Virus record (IMG/VR): IMGVR_UViG_3300021962_000091 | Location: 1-64,000 of that record | Origin: a virus | DNA length: 64,000 nucleotides | Direction: 5' to 3' (one strand) | Shown: positions 44,879 through 51,919 of the stretch, piece after piece | How positions within the stretch are numbered: the first letter of the stretch is position 1 | Layout: every line of letters starts with the position of its first letter | Notes under the pieces: generated by a model | Seen by the model: the letters and a program-made list of their open reading frames with translations, nothing else | What the model was told of the DNA's origin: nothing | Database searches by the model: none | Position numbers and translations under genes: made by a program

Positions 44879-45067
44879 ATGGATATTCATGCTCTTGCTG
44901 TTATTGGTATCGCGTTTGTTCTTGGCTGGGCCACGTCCCGCATCGTGTCCTCATGGACGCGCACACGCACCCTTGATTTACCGCACATGCCGCCGGGGCC
45001 GGATGGCGGAGATCTGGGCGATATCGACGACATCGACGACGGGAACACGCCGCCGCTGGCACGATAA
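44879..45067 (+). CDS. Small single-pass membrane protein
   Basis: A 62-residue protein with one N-terminal membrane segment (residues about 4-24, IHALAVIGIAFVLGWATSRI), a short basic part and an acidic, Gly/Asp-rich C-terminus (DLGDIDDIDDGN). It has a full late promoter and a strong AAGGAG site, and it stands alone on the plus strand among minus-strand genes. These signals make it a real gene. A holin- or spanin-like role in late lysis is possible but not supported by a recognisable motif. Confidence 0.65.
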   Translation: MDIHALAVIGIAFVLGWATSRIVSSWTRTRTLDLPHMPPGPDGGDLGDIDDIDDGNTPPLAR

Positions 45068-45078
45068 CATCGGCCGTA

Positions 45079-45357
45079 TTAGATCATTCGTTTGCCTGGC
45101 ACAGGCACGTGCATCGTGCTTCGATGATGCTTTGATTTAATTTGTGATAATTTATCGGTCCATGCCGAGGGAAGCTGTGTGCGTCCCAGTCGCATGGCAT
45201 CGCCAATATTCGGTGCCGACACACATAACTCGACCGTCTCGGTGTGTTCACACAGCGGACAGGGTTCCTGTGTCGGTTGCTCGCGTTGTGCAATGGGTAA
45301 TAATACGTCGAGAAAAACCGCATCACAATGTCGGCATCGATAATCATACATGGGCAT
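45079..45357 (-). CDS. FmdB-like zinc-ribbon protein
   Basis: A 92-residue protein. It begins with the FmdB/CxxC regulatory zinc-ribbon pattern MPMYDYRCRHCDAVFLDVLL followed by PCPLCEHTETVEL (two CxxC pairs). The C-terminal half is basic (KLSQIKSKHHRS). Members are small DNA- or protein-binding modules, common but uncharacterised in T4-like phages. A TATAAATA lies 57 bases upstream. A second FmdB-type gene is at 50542-50724. Confidence 0.75.
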   Translation of the reverse strand: MPMYDYRCRHCDAVFLDVLLPIAQREQPTQEPCPLCEHTETVELCVSAPNIGDAMRLGRTQLPSAWTDKLSQIKSKHHRSTMHVPVPGKRMI

Positions 45358-45413
45358 ACGTTAGAACTTTCTCAAAAAAAGAAAATCGCCATACCGGATC
45401 ATAGGTACATTAG

Positions 45414-45421
45414 TATTTATA
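45414..45421 (-). promoter_or_regulatory. Late promoter TATAAATA before the FmdB-like gene
   Basis: Exact T4 late consensus on the minus strand, 57 bases before the start of the FmdB-like gene. It lies just beyond the structured RNA region. Confidence 0.65.
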
Positions 45422-45429
45422 TGATATCT

Positions 45430-45780
45430 GTATGATGACTTGCTAGGTTGCGGGTGAGGACACCTCTCCCATTACGGGAGTAAGTGTACCTCACGACTTG
45501 CTTCGGCGCGGTGCCATCAGTCGGATCACTGGTAAGAGGAGATTACTGCCGGCGGTTATCCTGTACCGGCCCACGGTCGAACAATGGCTCCAGCCTCTCG
45601 CATTACTGCACAACGGGATGACAAACAACCATTACCAGCTAATCATTTGTCACTGTGGGTCGTCAGGCGTGACGTGGTCCACATCTTTGTCGTTCATTAT
45701 GATGTTCCCATCATACACGCGGGGTCTCCGCTCGCACGGGTTAAACGGGCATAATAGCCGTCGCACCGTACTGACTGTGT
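45430..45780 (-). ncRNA. Structured non-coding RNA of unknown type
   Basis: A 350-base region with no open frame of useful length but many compact hairpins. On the minus strand, in order, these include: GCGG-AGACC-CCGC; ATGATG-GGAA-CATCAT (GNRA-type loop); CGTCA-CGCC-TGACG; a TGACAAA/TTTGTCA stem enclosing ATTA-GCTGG-TAAT; GCCGG/CCGGC; and a long imperfect stem GTGAGG...CCTCAC enclosing CTCCC-GTAAT-GGGAG. A good sigma70-like promoter lies directly upstream on the same strand. The pattern resembles a stable structured RNA rather than a spacer. I cannot match it to tRNA, tmRNA, RNase P or group I intron signatures. Confidence 0.5.
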
Positions 45781-45783
45781 TAT

Positions 45784-45812
45784 AGCATACTAAACAATTA
45801 CGTCACTGTCAA
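45784..45812 (-). promoter_or_regulatory. Sigma70-like promoter of the structured RNA
   Basis: Consensus TTGACA (45807-45812) and TATGCT (45784-45789) with a 17-base spacer on the minus strand. Transcription would start near 45777. Confidence 0.6.
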
Positions 45813-45821
45813 GCGATTTGT

Positions 45822-47084
45822 TTACCGAAATCGCCCTTGCGTTAAATTTAATCTCGAAAACTCTGCCCGGTCTACTAATTTGACAAAGTTTCCCCGACGA
45901 TCGGAGGCGACAAACCCTTCATGGTTTCCCGCCACCATCCCCATATCTGACGTATAGAACGTCTCTAAGGTTCCCACCGTATTGAGTTTTTGAATGACAA
46001 ACGTTTTAATCGTGGTGATCGCCTGCTGCCAGGCTAACACCTCCACGAGCGCATCTTCCTGTTCCATCACCAGTTTGCCGAGCAGCGCATACTTCTCGGT
46101 CGCCGTTTGTTTGCCGGCGGCGCTACTCTTTTTTGCGGCATCCTGCTCACCGCGCGTGGTCAGATGGGACACAAACCGCGCCACAAACACTTTGGGGCTC
46201 AGCGTAATCGGATCGCCGCCGCGCACCAACGCATTTTGAAAAATCATAAACTCGGATTGCAGTAATGGCGTGTTTCGCAGGGCCGACAGAAATCCATTCC
46301 CCGAGAGTTTTGTGGTGCGACTCTTTGCGTCGGCAATCAACGTGTTGAGCGTTTGCGTCTCGGATGCGGTGAAACTCAGCGACCCCGATAAATCCTGATA
46401 GCGCGACGAAATGAGCACGACCGTACGTGGGGGTCTCAGCGTCGAGATCTCCGCGCCAGGCGCAGCGTGGAGGGTCGCCAGCGAGCTTCCAGTGTAGGTG
46501 GTGTGAAAGCAGACACCAAACGTTGCAGCCGTAATTTGTTTGCCAAATACACTGTCGCTCGGGACACCATACACGATGGTATTGGGTTTGAAGGTGACAT
46601 ACGAGCGACCCTCAATTTCTTGTGTTTTCTTCAATGCGGGCGTGAAGAGCACGTCCCCTTGTAGAATGCGGGGAAACGTCATGCCCTTGAGTGCCGTGAA
46701 GGCCACCGTCATGGTGTCAATCAAGCCATCTTTGCCTGCGTAGAGCGTTTTGATGTCGTCCACCGACTTAGCAATGCGAGGCGTTTTCGCAAACGCACCT
46801 TTGGTGCCGACAAAAAAGCGGCCATCCGCAGGGTCATTCCCGACCACGATGGCCGGTGCCCCATCCACCTTGACGGTCAGGTTGACAGGTGCGTTTGCGT
46901 GACCCGCGAAGAATGCTGTGAGACCGTTCAGCATCGTGATAGCACGATTGGCGCCCGCCGCATAGTCGGTAATAACCAAATCTTCGATGTGGGTCAAATG
47001 CGTAATGACATTTCGACTCGATGCTTCACGAAGCACCGGCGCGACATGAACGGTGTTCCACACAGAAAAGGGGAGGACGTTCAT
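45822..47084 (-). CDS. Ligase-like nucleotidyltransferase of unknown substrate (DUF6267-like)
   Basis: A 420-residue protein of a type common in T4-like cyanophages. 'THIEDLVITDYAAGANRAIT' is followed by 'PVNLTVKVDGAPAIVVGNDP' and 'RFFVGTKGAFAKTPRIA', 'MTFPRILQGDVLFTPALKK' and 'YVTFKPNTIVYGV'. KVDGAP resembles motif I (KxDG) of ATP-dependent DNA/RNA ligases and capping enzymes; the later RILQGDVLF and FKPNTI segments could be ligase motifs III-IV. I infer a nucleotidyltransferase fold, but the known polynucleotide ligase motifs V-VI are not clear. A substrate other than nucleic acid is possible. It lies 1 base after the Dps gene. Confidence 0.6.
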   Translation of the reverse strand: MNVLPFSVWNTVHVAPVLREASSRNVITHLTHIEDLVITDYAAGANRAITMLNGLTAFFAGHANAPVNLTVKVDGAPAIVVGNDPADGRFFVGTKGAFAKTPRIAKSVDDIKTLYAGKDGLIDTMTVAFTALKGMTFPRILQGDVLFTPALKKTQEIEGRSYVTFKPNTIVYGVPSDSVFGKQITAATFGVCFHTTYTGSSLATLHAAPGAEISTLRPPRTVVLISSRYQDLSGSLSFTASETQTLNTLIADAKSRTTKLSGNGFLSALRNTPLLQSEFMIFQNALVRGGDPITLSPKVFVARFVSHLTTRGEQDAAKKSSAAGKQTATEKYALLGKLVMEQEDALVEVLAWQQAITTIKTFVIQKLNTVGTLETFYTSDMGMVAGNHEGFVASDRRGNFVKLVDRAEFSRLNLTQGRFR

Positions 47085-47085
47085 A

Positions 47086-47541
47086 TTAGGATATGTCCTT
47101 CAGGGCGGAACGGAGTTTCCATGCCCACTTGTCGTGGGCGAAGATACGGTCTTGTAGCTTATTCTCTATGCCCGTATCTCCCACCGCCGCGGCGGCGTCT
47201 TTAGCGCGACGAAGGGATTCCAGCACGACGGTGTTCGCCTGAGACAGGTCGTCGAGTAAGAGCTTGGGCGCGCCGGAGTTAAGCGGAAGGGCATGCACGG
47301 TGCTGAGGGCCGCAATTGCGTGAATAGAGTCGGGGGCATAGTGCGAATGAAACCGAATCGCTTCCGCAATCATGTCCACCGAATCGAAGGTGTCCTGATA
47401 CAGTTCTTCGAAGAAGGTATGCAGCGGACCAAACAGCGGACCCTCGACATTCCAATGGGCACTATGCGCACGAAAATACATGCCATAGACGTTGGCCAAT
47501 AAGTCAGATAGGGTTCCAATAAATGTTGTGGTTTGCTCCAT
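47086..47541 (-). CDS. dps: Dps-like ferritin
   Basis: A 151-residue ferritin-fold protein. 'LANVYGMYFRAHSAHWNVEG' followed by PLFGPLHTFFEELYQDTFDS and VDMIAEAIRF is the Dps core, with ferroxidase ligands expected from the His in AHW, the His in LHTFF and acidic residues in the helix. Dps proteins bind and oxidise iron with peroxide and shield DNA. Phage copies are uncommon; iron storage could matter here, because radical SAM and HExxH enzymes in the same genome need iron. A TATAAATA late promoter precedes it, and the ligase-like gene follows after 1 base. Confidence 0.88.
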   Translation of the reverse strand: MEQTTTFIGTLSDLLANVYGMYFRAHSAHWNVEGPLFGPLHTFFEELYQDTFDSVDMIAEAIRFHSHYAPDSIHAIAALSTVHALPLNSGAPKLLLDDLSQANTVVLESLRRAKDAAAAVGDTGIENKLQDRIFAHDKWAWKLRSALKDIS

Positions 47542-47556
47542 TTGGTGCTCTCACTC

Positions 47557-47564
47557 TATTTATA
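47557..47564 (-). promoter_or_regulatory. Late promoter TATAAATA before dps
   Basis: Exact late consensus on the minus strand, 15 bases before the dps ATG, adjoining the T-run of the HSP20 terminator. Confidence 0.65.
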
Positions 47565-47572
47565 AAAAACAA

Positions 47573-47596
47573 CGGGGGGAACTTGCGTTCCCCCCG
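47573..47596 (-). terminator. HSP20 gene terminator
   Basis: Ten-base stem CGGGGGGAAC/GTTCCCCCCG with a TTGC-type loop, followed on the minus strand by TTGTTTTTT. It ends the HSP20 transcript directly before the dps late promoter. Confidence 0.85.
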
Positions 47597-47603
47597 ATTC
47601 ATG

Positions 47604-48086
47604 CTATACCGCAGCCGATAGCGTCTGAGAGATAGGAATGGTTCGTTTGCGGTCCTTTTCGGGAAGCACGTTCTCCACGGTAATCGTGAGAATACCGTCC
47701 TCTAGGGATGCGTTCCGCACTTCGGCGGTTTCCACAAGGGGAATATGCTTTTCAAACGAGCGCAGCGCCAATCCTCGATAGAGGTATTCCTGTTCGGCGG
47801 ACGGGGCGGGTTTGGTGCCAACAATCGAGAGCACTTGCTTTTCGACGGTAATCTGCAAGTCGGACTCACGAAATCCCGCGACGGCAATATCCAACGCATA
47901 CAGGTGTTCTCCGACCTTTCGAATATTATGCGGCGGATAGTTGGTCGTGGATTCGTTGACATACGAAATGTTTCGTCGTAGGTCATCGAGCAAACGGTCA
48001 AACCCAACCGTATGCTGATAGAGTTCCGCAGGAACGGAGTGGTCTTGCAGGGCATTAAACAACGAACGAAGGGCGAGCTGAGTCAT
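47604..48086 (-). CDS. HSP20 small heat-shock protein
   Basis: A 160-residue small heat-shock protein. The alpha-crystallin domain is visible: 'YPPHNIRKVGEHLYALDIAV' and AGFRESDLQITVEKQVLSIV, then 'YLYRGLALRSFEKHIPLVET' and 'ASLEDGILTITVENVLPEKD'. It holds unfolding proteins in solution. HSP20 genes are typical of T4-like cyanophages and their relatives. The start at 48086 is fixed by AAAAGGAGG. A TATAAT box lies about 75 bases upstream, a stable hairpin sits in the leader, and a strong terminator follows, so it is a stand-alone transcript. Confidence 0.92.
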   Translation of the reverse strand: MTQLALRSLFNALQDHSVPAELYQHTVGFDRLLDDLRRNISYVNESTTNYPPHNIRKVGEHLYALDIAVAGFRESDLQITVEKQVLSIVGTKPAPSAEQEYLYRGLALRSFEKHIPLVETAEVRNASLEDGILTITVENVLPEKDRKRTIPISQTLSAAV

Positions 48087-48117
48087 AATAGTCCTCCTTT
48101 TGAGCGACTGTAATTCG

Positions 48118-48163
48118 TTCACTGCCCCCGAAGGCAACAGTGAACTACGGTTATACTATTATA
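48118..48163 (-). promoter_or_regulatory. HSP20 promoter -10 box and leader hairpin
   Basis: TATAAT at 48158-48163 (minus), followed by a leader hairpin at 48118-48144 (TTCACTG/CAGTGAA with inner GCC/GGC pairs and a TTCG-containing loop). The hairpin ends about 30 bases before the ribosome site, so it does not obviously mask it. Confidence 0.45.
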
Positions 48164-48668
48164 TAGCAGTTTGTGCACATACTGACTGCATAAATGTCGG
48201 CACGTCACGTTTTTTCCACGAGGCAAATCCACGTTTATATTCGCGGTAGTATTGCTGGTAGGCCGCAATGGTGGCATCCCAACTATTTCCCGGAACTCGG
48301 CAATCGTCCGGCATACATTGCGGTGGCGGCACCGCAGCCCCACCCCCCACAATGGACGGCGTCACGGCCAGCAGGTCGCGTAGTCGTGCGGTGCTGTGCA
48401 CTTTTCCATAGCGATACGTATACTCATCGAGCAGCGCACAGTAGAGCTGATATGCCCATGCATAGTGTTCGGGATGGTCACCCACCCACTTGGTCGAGGG
48501 ATGGTTCTTGTGTGTGACTTTATACAGCGACTCGGCCAGCGGAGAGTTCCAGCGATGATGCGCCGACGACAGCAGTTGCGCGGTTTCAAGAATCATTTTA
48601 ACTACGTGTTTATCAACGTGTAGTTCGGCTGCACGAACGGGATTGTGATCGAGCACAAAAATATTCAT
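48159..48668 (-). CDS. Conserved phage protein of unknown function
   Basis: A 169-residue protein starting MNIFVLDHNPVRAAELHVDK, then 'HVVKMILETAQLLSSAHHRW', 'KVTHKNHPSTKWVGDHPEHY' and 'DEYTYRYGKVHST'. I know this N-terminal D-x-x-P...CDKHVVKM...ETAQ pattern as a widespread phage family. It has sometimes been linked with pyrimidine-dimer glycosylase names, but its sequence is not like T4 DenV. Conserved His and Lys residues suggest an enzyme. A TATACT box lies about 6 bases upstream of the ATG. The function is not assigned. Confidence 0.7.
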   Translation of the reverse strand: MNIFVLDHNPVRAAELHVDKHVVKMILETAQLLSSAHHRWNSPLAESLYKVTHKNHPSTKWVGDHPEHYAWAYQLYCALLDEYTYRYGKVHSTARLRDLLAVTPSIVGGGAAVPPPQCMPDDCRVPGNSWDATIAAYQQYYREYKRGFASWKKRDVPTFMQSVCAQTAI

Positions 48669-48680
48669 GTCAATAGTATA

Positions 48681-48992
48681 TCACTCTTGTGGAGCATCCG
48701 GTGGTGTAGGATTACATTTGCCACAAACACATGGACACGATTTCTTTTCAAAATTTGTGCCAAGTAGTCGCGCTTCTTCGTCCGGTGTCACATATCGCAT
48801 GAACGCGACGACATACTTGCCGTCATCGTCTTTCGCGACTTCAACCGCCCAATTATATCTTGGAGGAGGATTCCAGCCAAAATATGCGCCGATTTGGTCA
48901 ATAAATTTGCCACGGTCAGATTCGGAAATTTTTTCGGCACCTGCCCGTGGACCCGCGTCAAACCCAAACTGGGTGACCCAATTTCGCAGCAT
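48681..48992 (-). CDS. Hypothetical protein with CPCVCGKC end
   Basis: A 103-residue protein. The middle (FIDQIGAYFGWNPPPRYNWA and VEVAKDDDGKYVVAFMRYVT) looks like a small alpha/beta fold, and the C-terminus has a tight Cys cluster CPCVCGKC that could bind metal. It starts 3 bases after the 39-residue gene. I know no family. Confidence 0.55.
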   Translation of the reverse strand: MLRNWVTQFGFDAGPRAGAEKISESDRGKFIDQIGAYFGWNPPPRYNWAVEVAKDDDGKYVVAFMRYVTPDEEARLLGTNFEKKSCPCVCGKCNPTPPDAPQE

Positions 48993-48995
48993 GGG

Positions 48996-49115
48996 TCAAT
49001 CGAAGCCGTCGGACGTAATTCCTCCAAAGCCTCCATGTGCTGTTAGAATGTTTGTCAGCAGCTTGTAGCCACCAGAACTTTTTAATCCGACGATGGGCTT
49101 ATTGGTCTCAGACAT
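48996..49115 (-). CDS. Small protein, 39 residues
   Basis: MSETNKPIVGLKSSGGYKLL... ends HGGFGGITSDGFD. It is short but well supported: AAGGAGA lies directly before the ATG, and the frame fills the gap between the coiled-coil gene (8 bases) and the Cys-cluster gene (3 bases) exactly. It is Gly/Ser-rich with no recognisable motif. It is probably co-translated with its neighbours. Confidence 0.6.
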   Translation of the reverse strand: MSETNKPIVGLKSSGGYKLLTNILTAHGGFGGITSDGFD

Positions 49116-49123
49116 ATGTCTCC

Positions 49124-49882
49124 TTATAGTAAATCAGGAAATGCTTTCTTGACAAGGTCTTTCGTAATAGGAAACGCTTTATTCAACGTTTTGTTTTTGG
49201 CCCCGAGTAACACTTTGACCTCGTCGGGGTGCAGGGATTCGAGCAGTTGAATGAACTGCATTTCCAGTCGATACTTTGGCACGTTGCGGTGCTGGTCGGG
49301 TGTGCTACGGTTCATGAGTTCCGCATTCGCCCCGAGCATTGACTGGCGCACATTGCCCACATACCGATTGAGTTGCTCAACCTTGGCGTTGAACTCTTGC
49401 CCTTCTTTCTGAAGCGTCTTGGCCCGTTCAATCGCCTTATTCAGTCGCACCTTCGCTTGCTCAATCGCCTCGCGGGCGTCGGTGATTTCTTGTTCGGCTG
49501 CACGATACGCAGCAATCATTTCCTGAAGTTCCTTGCCCTTCTCTTCTTGTTGGGCTTCAAGTTCTTCCAGTTGAGTGCGCTGTGTCTGCGTCAGGTCTTC
49601 CAGTGCCGAATCACTCGCTTGCAACCATAGATAGCCGAGCTTGCGGGTTTCCGCAAACAACGTGGTTTCCGTCTGGTCAATCTGATTCTTGTTGGGGGTG
49701 AATGGAGGGTCACCCTCGGGGAGATTATACGCAATTGAGGGGTCGAACGCGTGCTTGAGCATCAGGCGTAGCGTCGTGCTATCATTTTGACGGAGCCACT
49801 CGACCTTCTTTGCGACGGCACCTTCCCCCGTAAAATCTTTAAGTTTGCTGAGAATCTCCGAAATCTGTAGCTTCATCGCCAT
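49124..49882 (-). CDS. Coiled-coil protein of T4-like phages (DUF6433-like)
   Basis: A 252-residue protein. Its N-terminus (KLQISEILSKLKDFTGEGAV then 'KKVEWLRQNDSTTLRLMLKH' and AFDPSIAYNLPEGDPPFTPN) and C-terminus ('YRLEMQFIQLLESLHPDEVK' and VLLGAKNKTLNKAFPITKDL) fit a conserved protein of aquatic T4-like phages known to me as DUF6433. Between them about 90 residues of Glu/Gln/Ala-rich coiled coil (residues about 85-175) appear as an insertion. The function is unknown; co-occurrence with replication and late genes suggests an intracellular role. AAAGGAT precedes the start. Confidence 0.7.
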   Translation of the reverse strand: MAMKLQISEILSKLKDFTGEGAVAKKVEWLRQNDSTTLRLMLKHAFDPSIAYNLPEGDPPFTPNKNQIDQTETTLFAETRKLGYLWLQASDSALEDLTQTQRTQLEELEAQQEEKGKELQEMIAAYRAAEQEITDAREAIEQAKVRLNKAIERAKTLQKEGQEFNAKVEQLNRYVGNVRQSMLGANAELMNRSTPDQHRNVPKYRLEMQFIQLLESLHPDEVKVLLGAKNKTLNKAFPITKDLVKKAFPDLL

Positions 49883-49929
49883 ACATATCCTTTTCTGCTC
49901 ACAAGAGCATGATATAGATTACCTACGAG

Positions 49930-49936
49930 TATTTAG
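49930..49936 (-). promoter_or_regulatory. Late promoter motif CTAAATA
   Basis: CTAAATA on the minus strand in the gap after the SpoU gene, 47 bases before the coiled-coil gene. Confidence 0.5.
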
Positions 49937-49952
49937 ACATCTCGCCAATTGC

Positions 49953-50537
49953 TCACGATAGCCAGATCGAGCGCGACAAGCTCATCATTGTATGCCACAT
50001 TGCGATACCGGCCGCGGTTGACACATTGAGCGACCGCAGAATGCCAGGTTGCGGAATTGTATAACAGAGTTCCGCACGACACACCTCTTCAGGAATGCCC
50101 TGTTCTTCTGACCCAAAAACCAAGCAGGTGGGCGTAGCAATACTTTCGGGCTTAAAGTCATAGACGGGAGCACCGCCCTGTTCAATGATGATAGGTGTGT
50201 ACCCGTTCACGCGAATAATTTGCATGGCCTCAGACCAGTCAAAAAGTTCCGTTTCGGTGGGCGACTCAAAGTGCGCCAGTTCGATGTAGTTGTGGGCACC
50301 GACAGTGCTACGCCGGTCGTATTTCTTTTTGCCAAAAATAAACACCCGCTCGGCACCAAGCACACACGCGGTGCGAATGATCACCCCCGTATTGAGATCG
50401 CCGGTGATATTGGCCAATGCGACCGCATATGGTAGCTGCCGTGTTTTGGCGACTTCACGCAGATCTTCCACCGAAAGGTGCTGCAACTCGGTCATAACAT
50501 TGAACGGGGTGAGTTTAGGCGGTGAATCCGTGTGCAT
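49953..50537 (-). CDS. SpoU-family RNA ribose methyltransferase
   Basis: A 194-residue SPOUT methyltransferase. The three family motifs are present: 'LANITGDLNTGVIIRTACVL' (motif 1, N-x-G-x-x-x-R), 'CLVFGSEEQGIPEEVC' (motif 2) and 'LRSLNVSTAAGIAMWHTMM' (motif 3, S-L-N-V-x-x-A). These knotted enzymes 2'-O-methylate tRNA or rRNA. A phage copy may protect or retune host tRNA or rRNA during infection; the target is unknown. It begins 4 bases after the second FmdB-like gene and lacks a clear ribosome site, so it is probably translated by coupling. Confidence 0.88.
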   Translation of the reverse strand: MHTDSPPKLTPFNVMTELQHLSVEDLREVAKTRQLPYAVALANITGDLNTGVIIRTACVLGAERVFIFGKKKYDRRSTVGAHNYIELAHFESPTETELFDWSEAMQIIRVNGYTPIIIEQGGAPVYDFKPESIATPTCLVFGSEEQGIPEEVCRAELCYTIPQPGILRSLNVSTAAGIAMWHTMMSLSRSIWLS

Positions 50538-50541
50538 GATA

Positions 50542-50724
50542 TTATTTTTTACTGTAATGATTCTTGGCGTTATAGCCGTTCACGACAAAACTTCCGGCGG
50601 CGGGTTGCCGCACGACGGGCGCGTGACAGTGAGGGCACACGGCGTTTTCAGAGGCCGCATAGGAGGGAAAGAACAGCTCCGATGTGCGGTTGCATGTCGC
50701 GCAGAAAAAATCCCACAGAGGCAT
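50542..50724 (-). CDS. FmdB-like zinc-ribbon protein 2
   Basis: A 60-residue protein. 'MPLWDFFCATCNRTSELFF' and AVCPHCHAPVVRQPAAG give the CxxC...CxxC zinc ribbon, and the end NGYNAKNHYSKK matches the C-terminal consensus of FmdB-type phage proteins. It is followed by SpoU after 4 bases and preceded by another small zinc-binding gene after 1 base. The function is unknown; it is perhaps a nucleic-acid-binding adaptor for the neighbouring methyltransferase. Confidence 0.75.
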   Translation of the reverse strand: MPLWDFFCATCNRTSELFFPSYAASENAVCPHCHAPVVRQPAAGSFVVNGYNAKNHYSKK

Positions 50725-50725
50725 A

Positions 50726-50929
50726 TTAGCGTCCGTCGTTCATGCAATGCCACGCCGAATAGCACACCTTTGAACAAAACACATGCGTGTCCCACTCGCC
50801 AGTTTTTTCATTGATGTACTGATAATTCATCGGTTGATCTTTGCTGTTACTTTTCGCGCGGCCACAAAATTCACAATCACGAAATGCATTACCGTGTACA
50901 GAACGACGTGTCAAAGTTTCAGTTGCCAT
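50726..50929 (-). CDS. Small zinc-binding protein
   Basis: A 67-residue protein from an ATG with TGAGGAG upstream: MATETLTRRSVHGNAFRDCE, FCGRAKSNSKDQ..., ending 'THVFCSKVCYSAWHCMNDGR'. The spacing CxxC...CxxxC resembles a treble-clef or MYM-type zinc finger. A longer frame exists but lacks a ribosome site and crosses the gap. TATACT lies about 25 bases upstream of the start. No specific function is known. Confidence 0.65.
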   Translation of the reverse strand: MATETLTRRSVHGNAFRDCEFCGRAKSNSKDQPMNYQYINEKTGEWDTHVFCSKVCYSAWHCMNDGR

Positions 50930-50969
50930 GATACTCCTCAAAAAATCACAGGTGCATAGTATATCAAAA

Positions 50970-51866
50970 TTATTCGAATTTGCGAAGAAGATGTTCGGGA
51001 ACGTCAGTGCGGTTACGACTGTTCGGCTCGGAGGCAATACTGAAAGATTGCTCTTCTGCCGATAGTATTGTGGGTGGTAAGACTGAAGACGAGGGGGCAT
51101 CCAACGTATTGCGAGTGAAAAGAATATTTGCGGCAAGTAATAGCATGATGGCCAAGGGGTCAAACACTGATATCAGAATGAGGGTAAGCCAGACCACCGA
51201 TTGGCGCACGGTTTCAACGTCGTCGGTGCCGTAGAGTGTTTGCGCCACATACCGAAGCGGTCCAATATCTGCGGTGGCTTTGTTTGATTCCGTTTCTGTG
51301 GTCACGCGCTCTTGCTGCACGGCACTCAGTTGGGCATTCAGCCCTCGAAGCTCATCAAATAACACATTACGGCGATTGGCGTTTTCTCGTTGCACATTTA
51401 CCGCGCCCTGCGCCGTGGTTAATCGTTGTGTCGCCGTTAATTGTGAAATGATCGACGTAGATTGTTCGTTCAGGATTTTAATCTCAGTGTTTATTTGGTC
51501 TATCTGACTTTTGAGTTGTCCTTCTCGCTGACGAATTTCGTCTAACGTAAGTTGCGCCGTCATATAGGTGCTTTCGCTCTCGACGTGCGCGCGAGTCAGA
51601 TACCCAAAAATGCCCATTGATGTAATGAGCATAAGCACAATCGTCGCGGTATAAAAATATAAACGGATCCACCGTCCCGCAAGATAACGATATCGGTACA
51701 TCCACGAAACGGCCACCAGTTTCGAGAGTTCCAATATACTCGCCAAGACAATGACCGGCACAAACGCACCAGAAAAAATCATTGCCAACCCGATCACCGA
51801 ATAGAATCCCGCGACGGCCGAAAGTGCAAGACCTGTGCCAAAGGTTAACCAGGCAAATTTACGCAT
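50970..51866 (-). CDS. Membrane protein with central coiled coil
   Basis: A 298-residue protein typical of T4-like cyanophages. It has membrane segments near residues 5-25, 30-50, 70-90 and 225-250 (for example GLALSAVAGFYSVIGLAMIF and 'VVWLTLILISVFDPLAIMLL'), with a long periplasmic or cytoplasmic coiled coil between (IRQREGQLKSQIDQINTEIK). The conserved 'SILELSKLVAVSW' and 'ITSMGIFGYLTRAHVE' stretches mark the family. It is expected in the inner membrane; its function is unknown, with host envelope stress or exclusion as possibilities. The ATG is 6 bases after CTAAATA. Confidence 0.8.
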   Translation of the reverse strand: MRKFAWLTFGTGLALSAVAGFYSVIGLAMIFSGAFVPVIVLASILELSKLVAVSWMYRYRYLAGRWIRLYFYTATIVLMLITSMGIFGYLTRAHVESESTYMTAQLTLDEIRQREGQLKSQIDQINTEIKILNEQSTSIISQLTATQRLTTAQGAVNVQRENANRRNVLFDELRGLNAQLSAVQQERVTTETESNKATADIGPLRYVAQTLYGTDDVETVRQSVVWLTLILISVFDPLAIMLLLAANILFTRNTLDAPSSSVLPPTILSAEEQSFSIASEPNSRNRTDVPEHLLRKFE

Positions 51867-51872
51867 ATAAGA

Positions 51873-51879
51873 TATTTAG
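51873..51879 (-). promoter_or_regulatory. Late promoter motif CTAAATA, leaderless-type
   Basis: CTAAATA ends 6 bases before the membrane-protein ATG, with no ribosome site between. Confidence 0.6.
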
Positions 51880-51919
51880 GGATATTCGGCAACCAACAGA
51901 CGTTGGCGGGTGGGAGTAA

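Noticed and set aside
45600-45780. Remnant of an HNH endonuclease (frame with VDHVTPDDP on the minus strand)
   Set aside because: The frame is short and broken, lacks the second Cys pair, and the same bases form compact hairpins.
45430-45780. Group I intron or RNase P RNA
   Set aside because: I could not find conserved P7/guanosine-site or RNase P core sequences, and flanking genes are intact.
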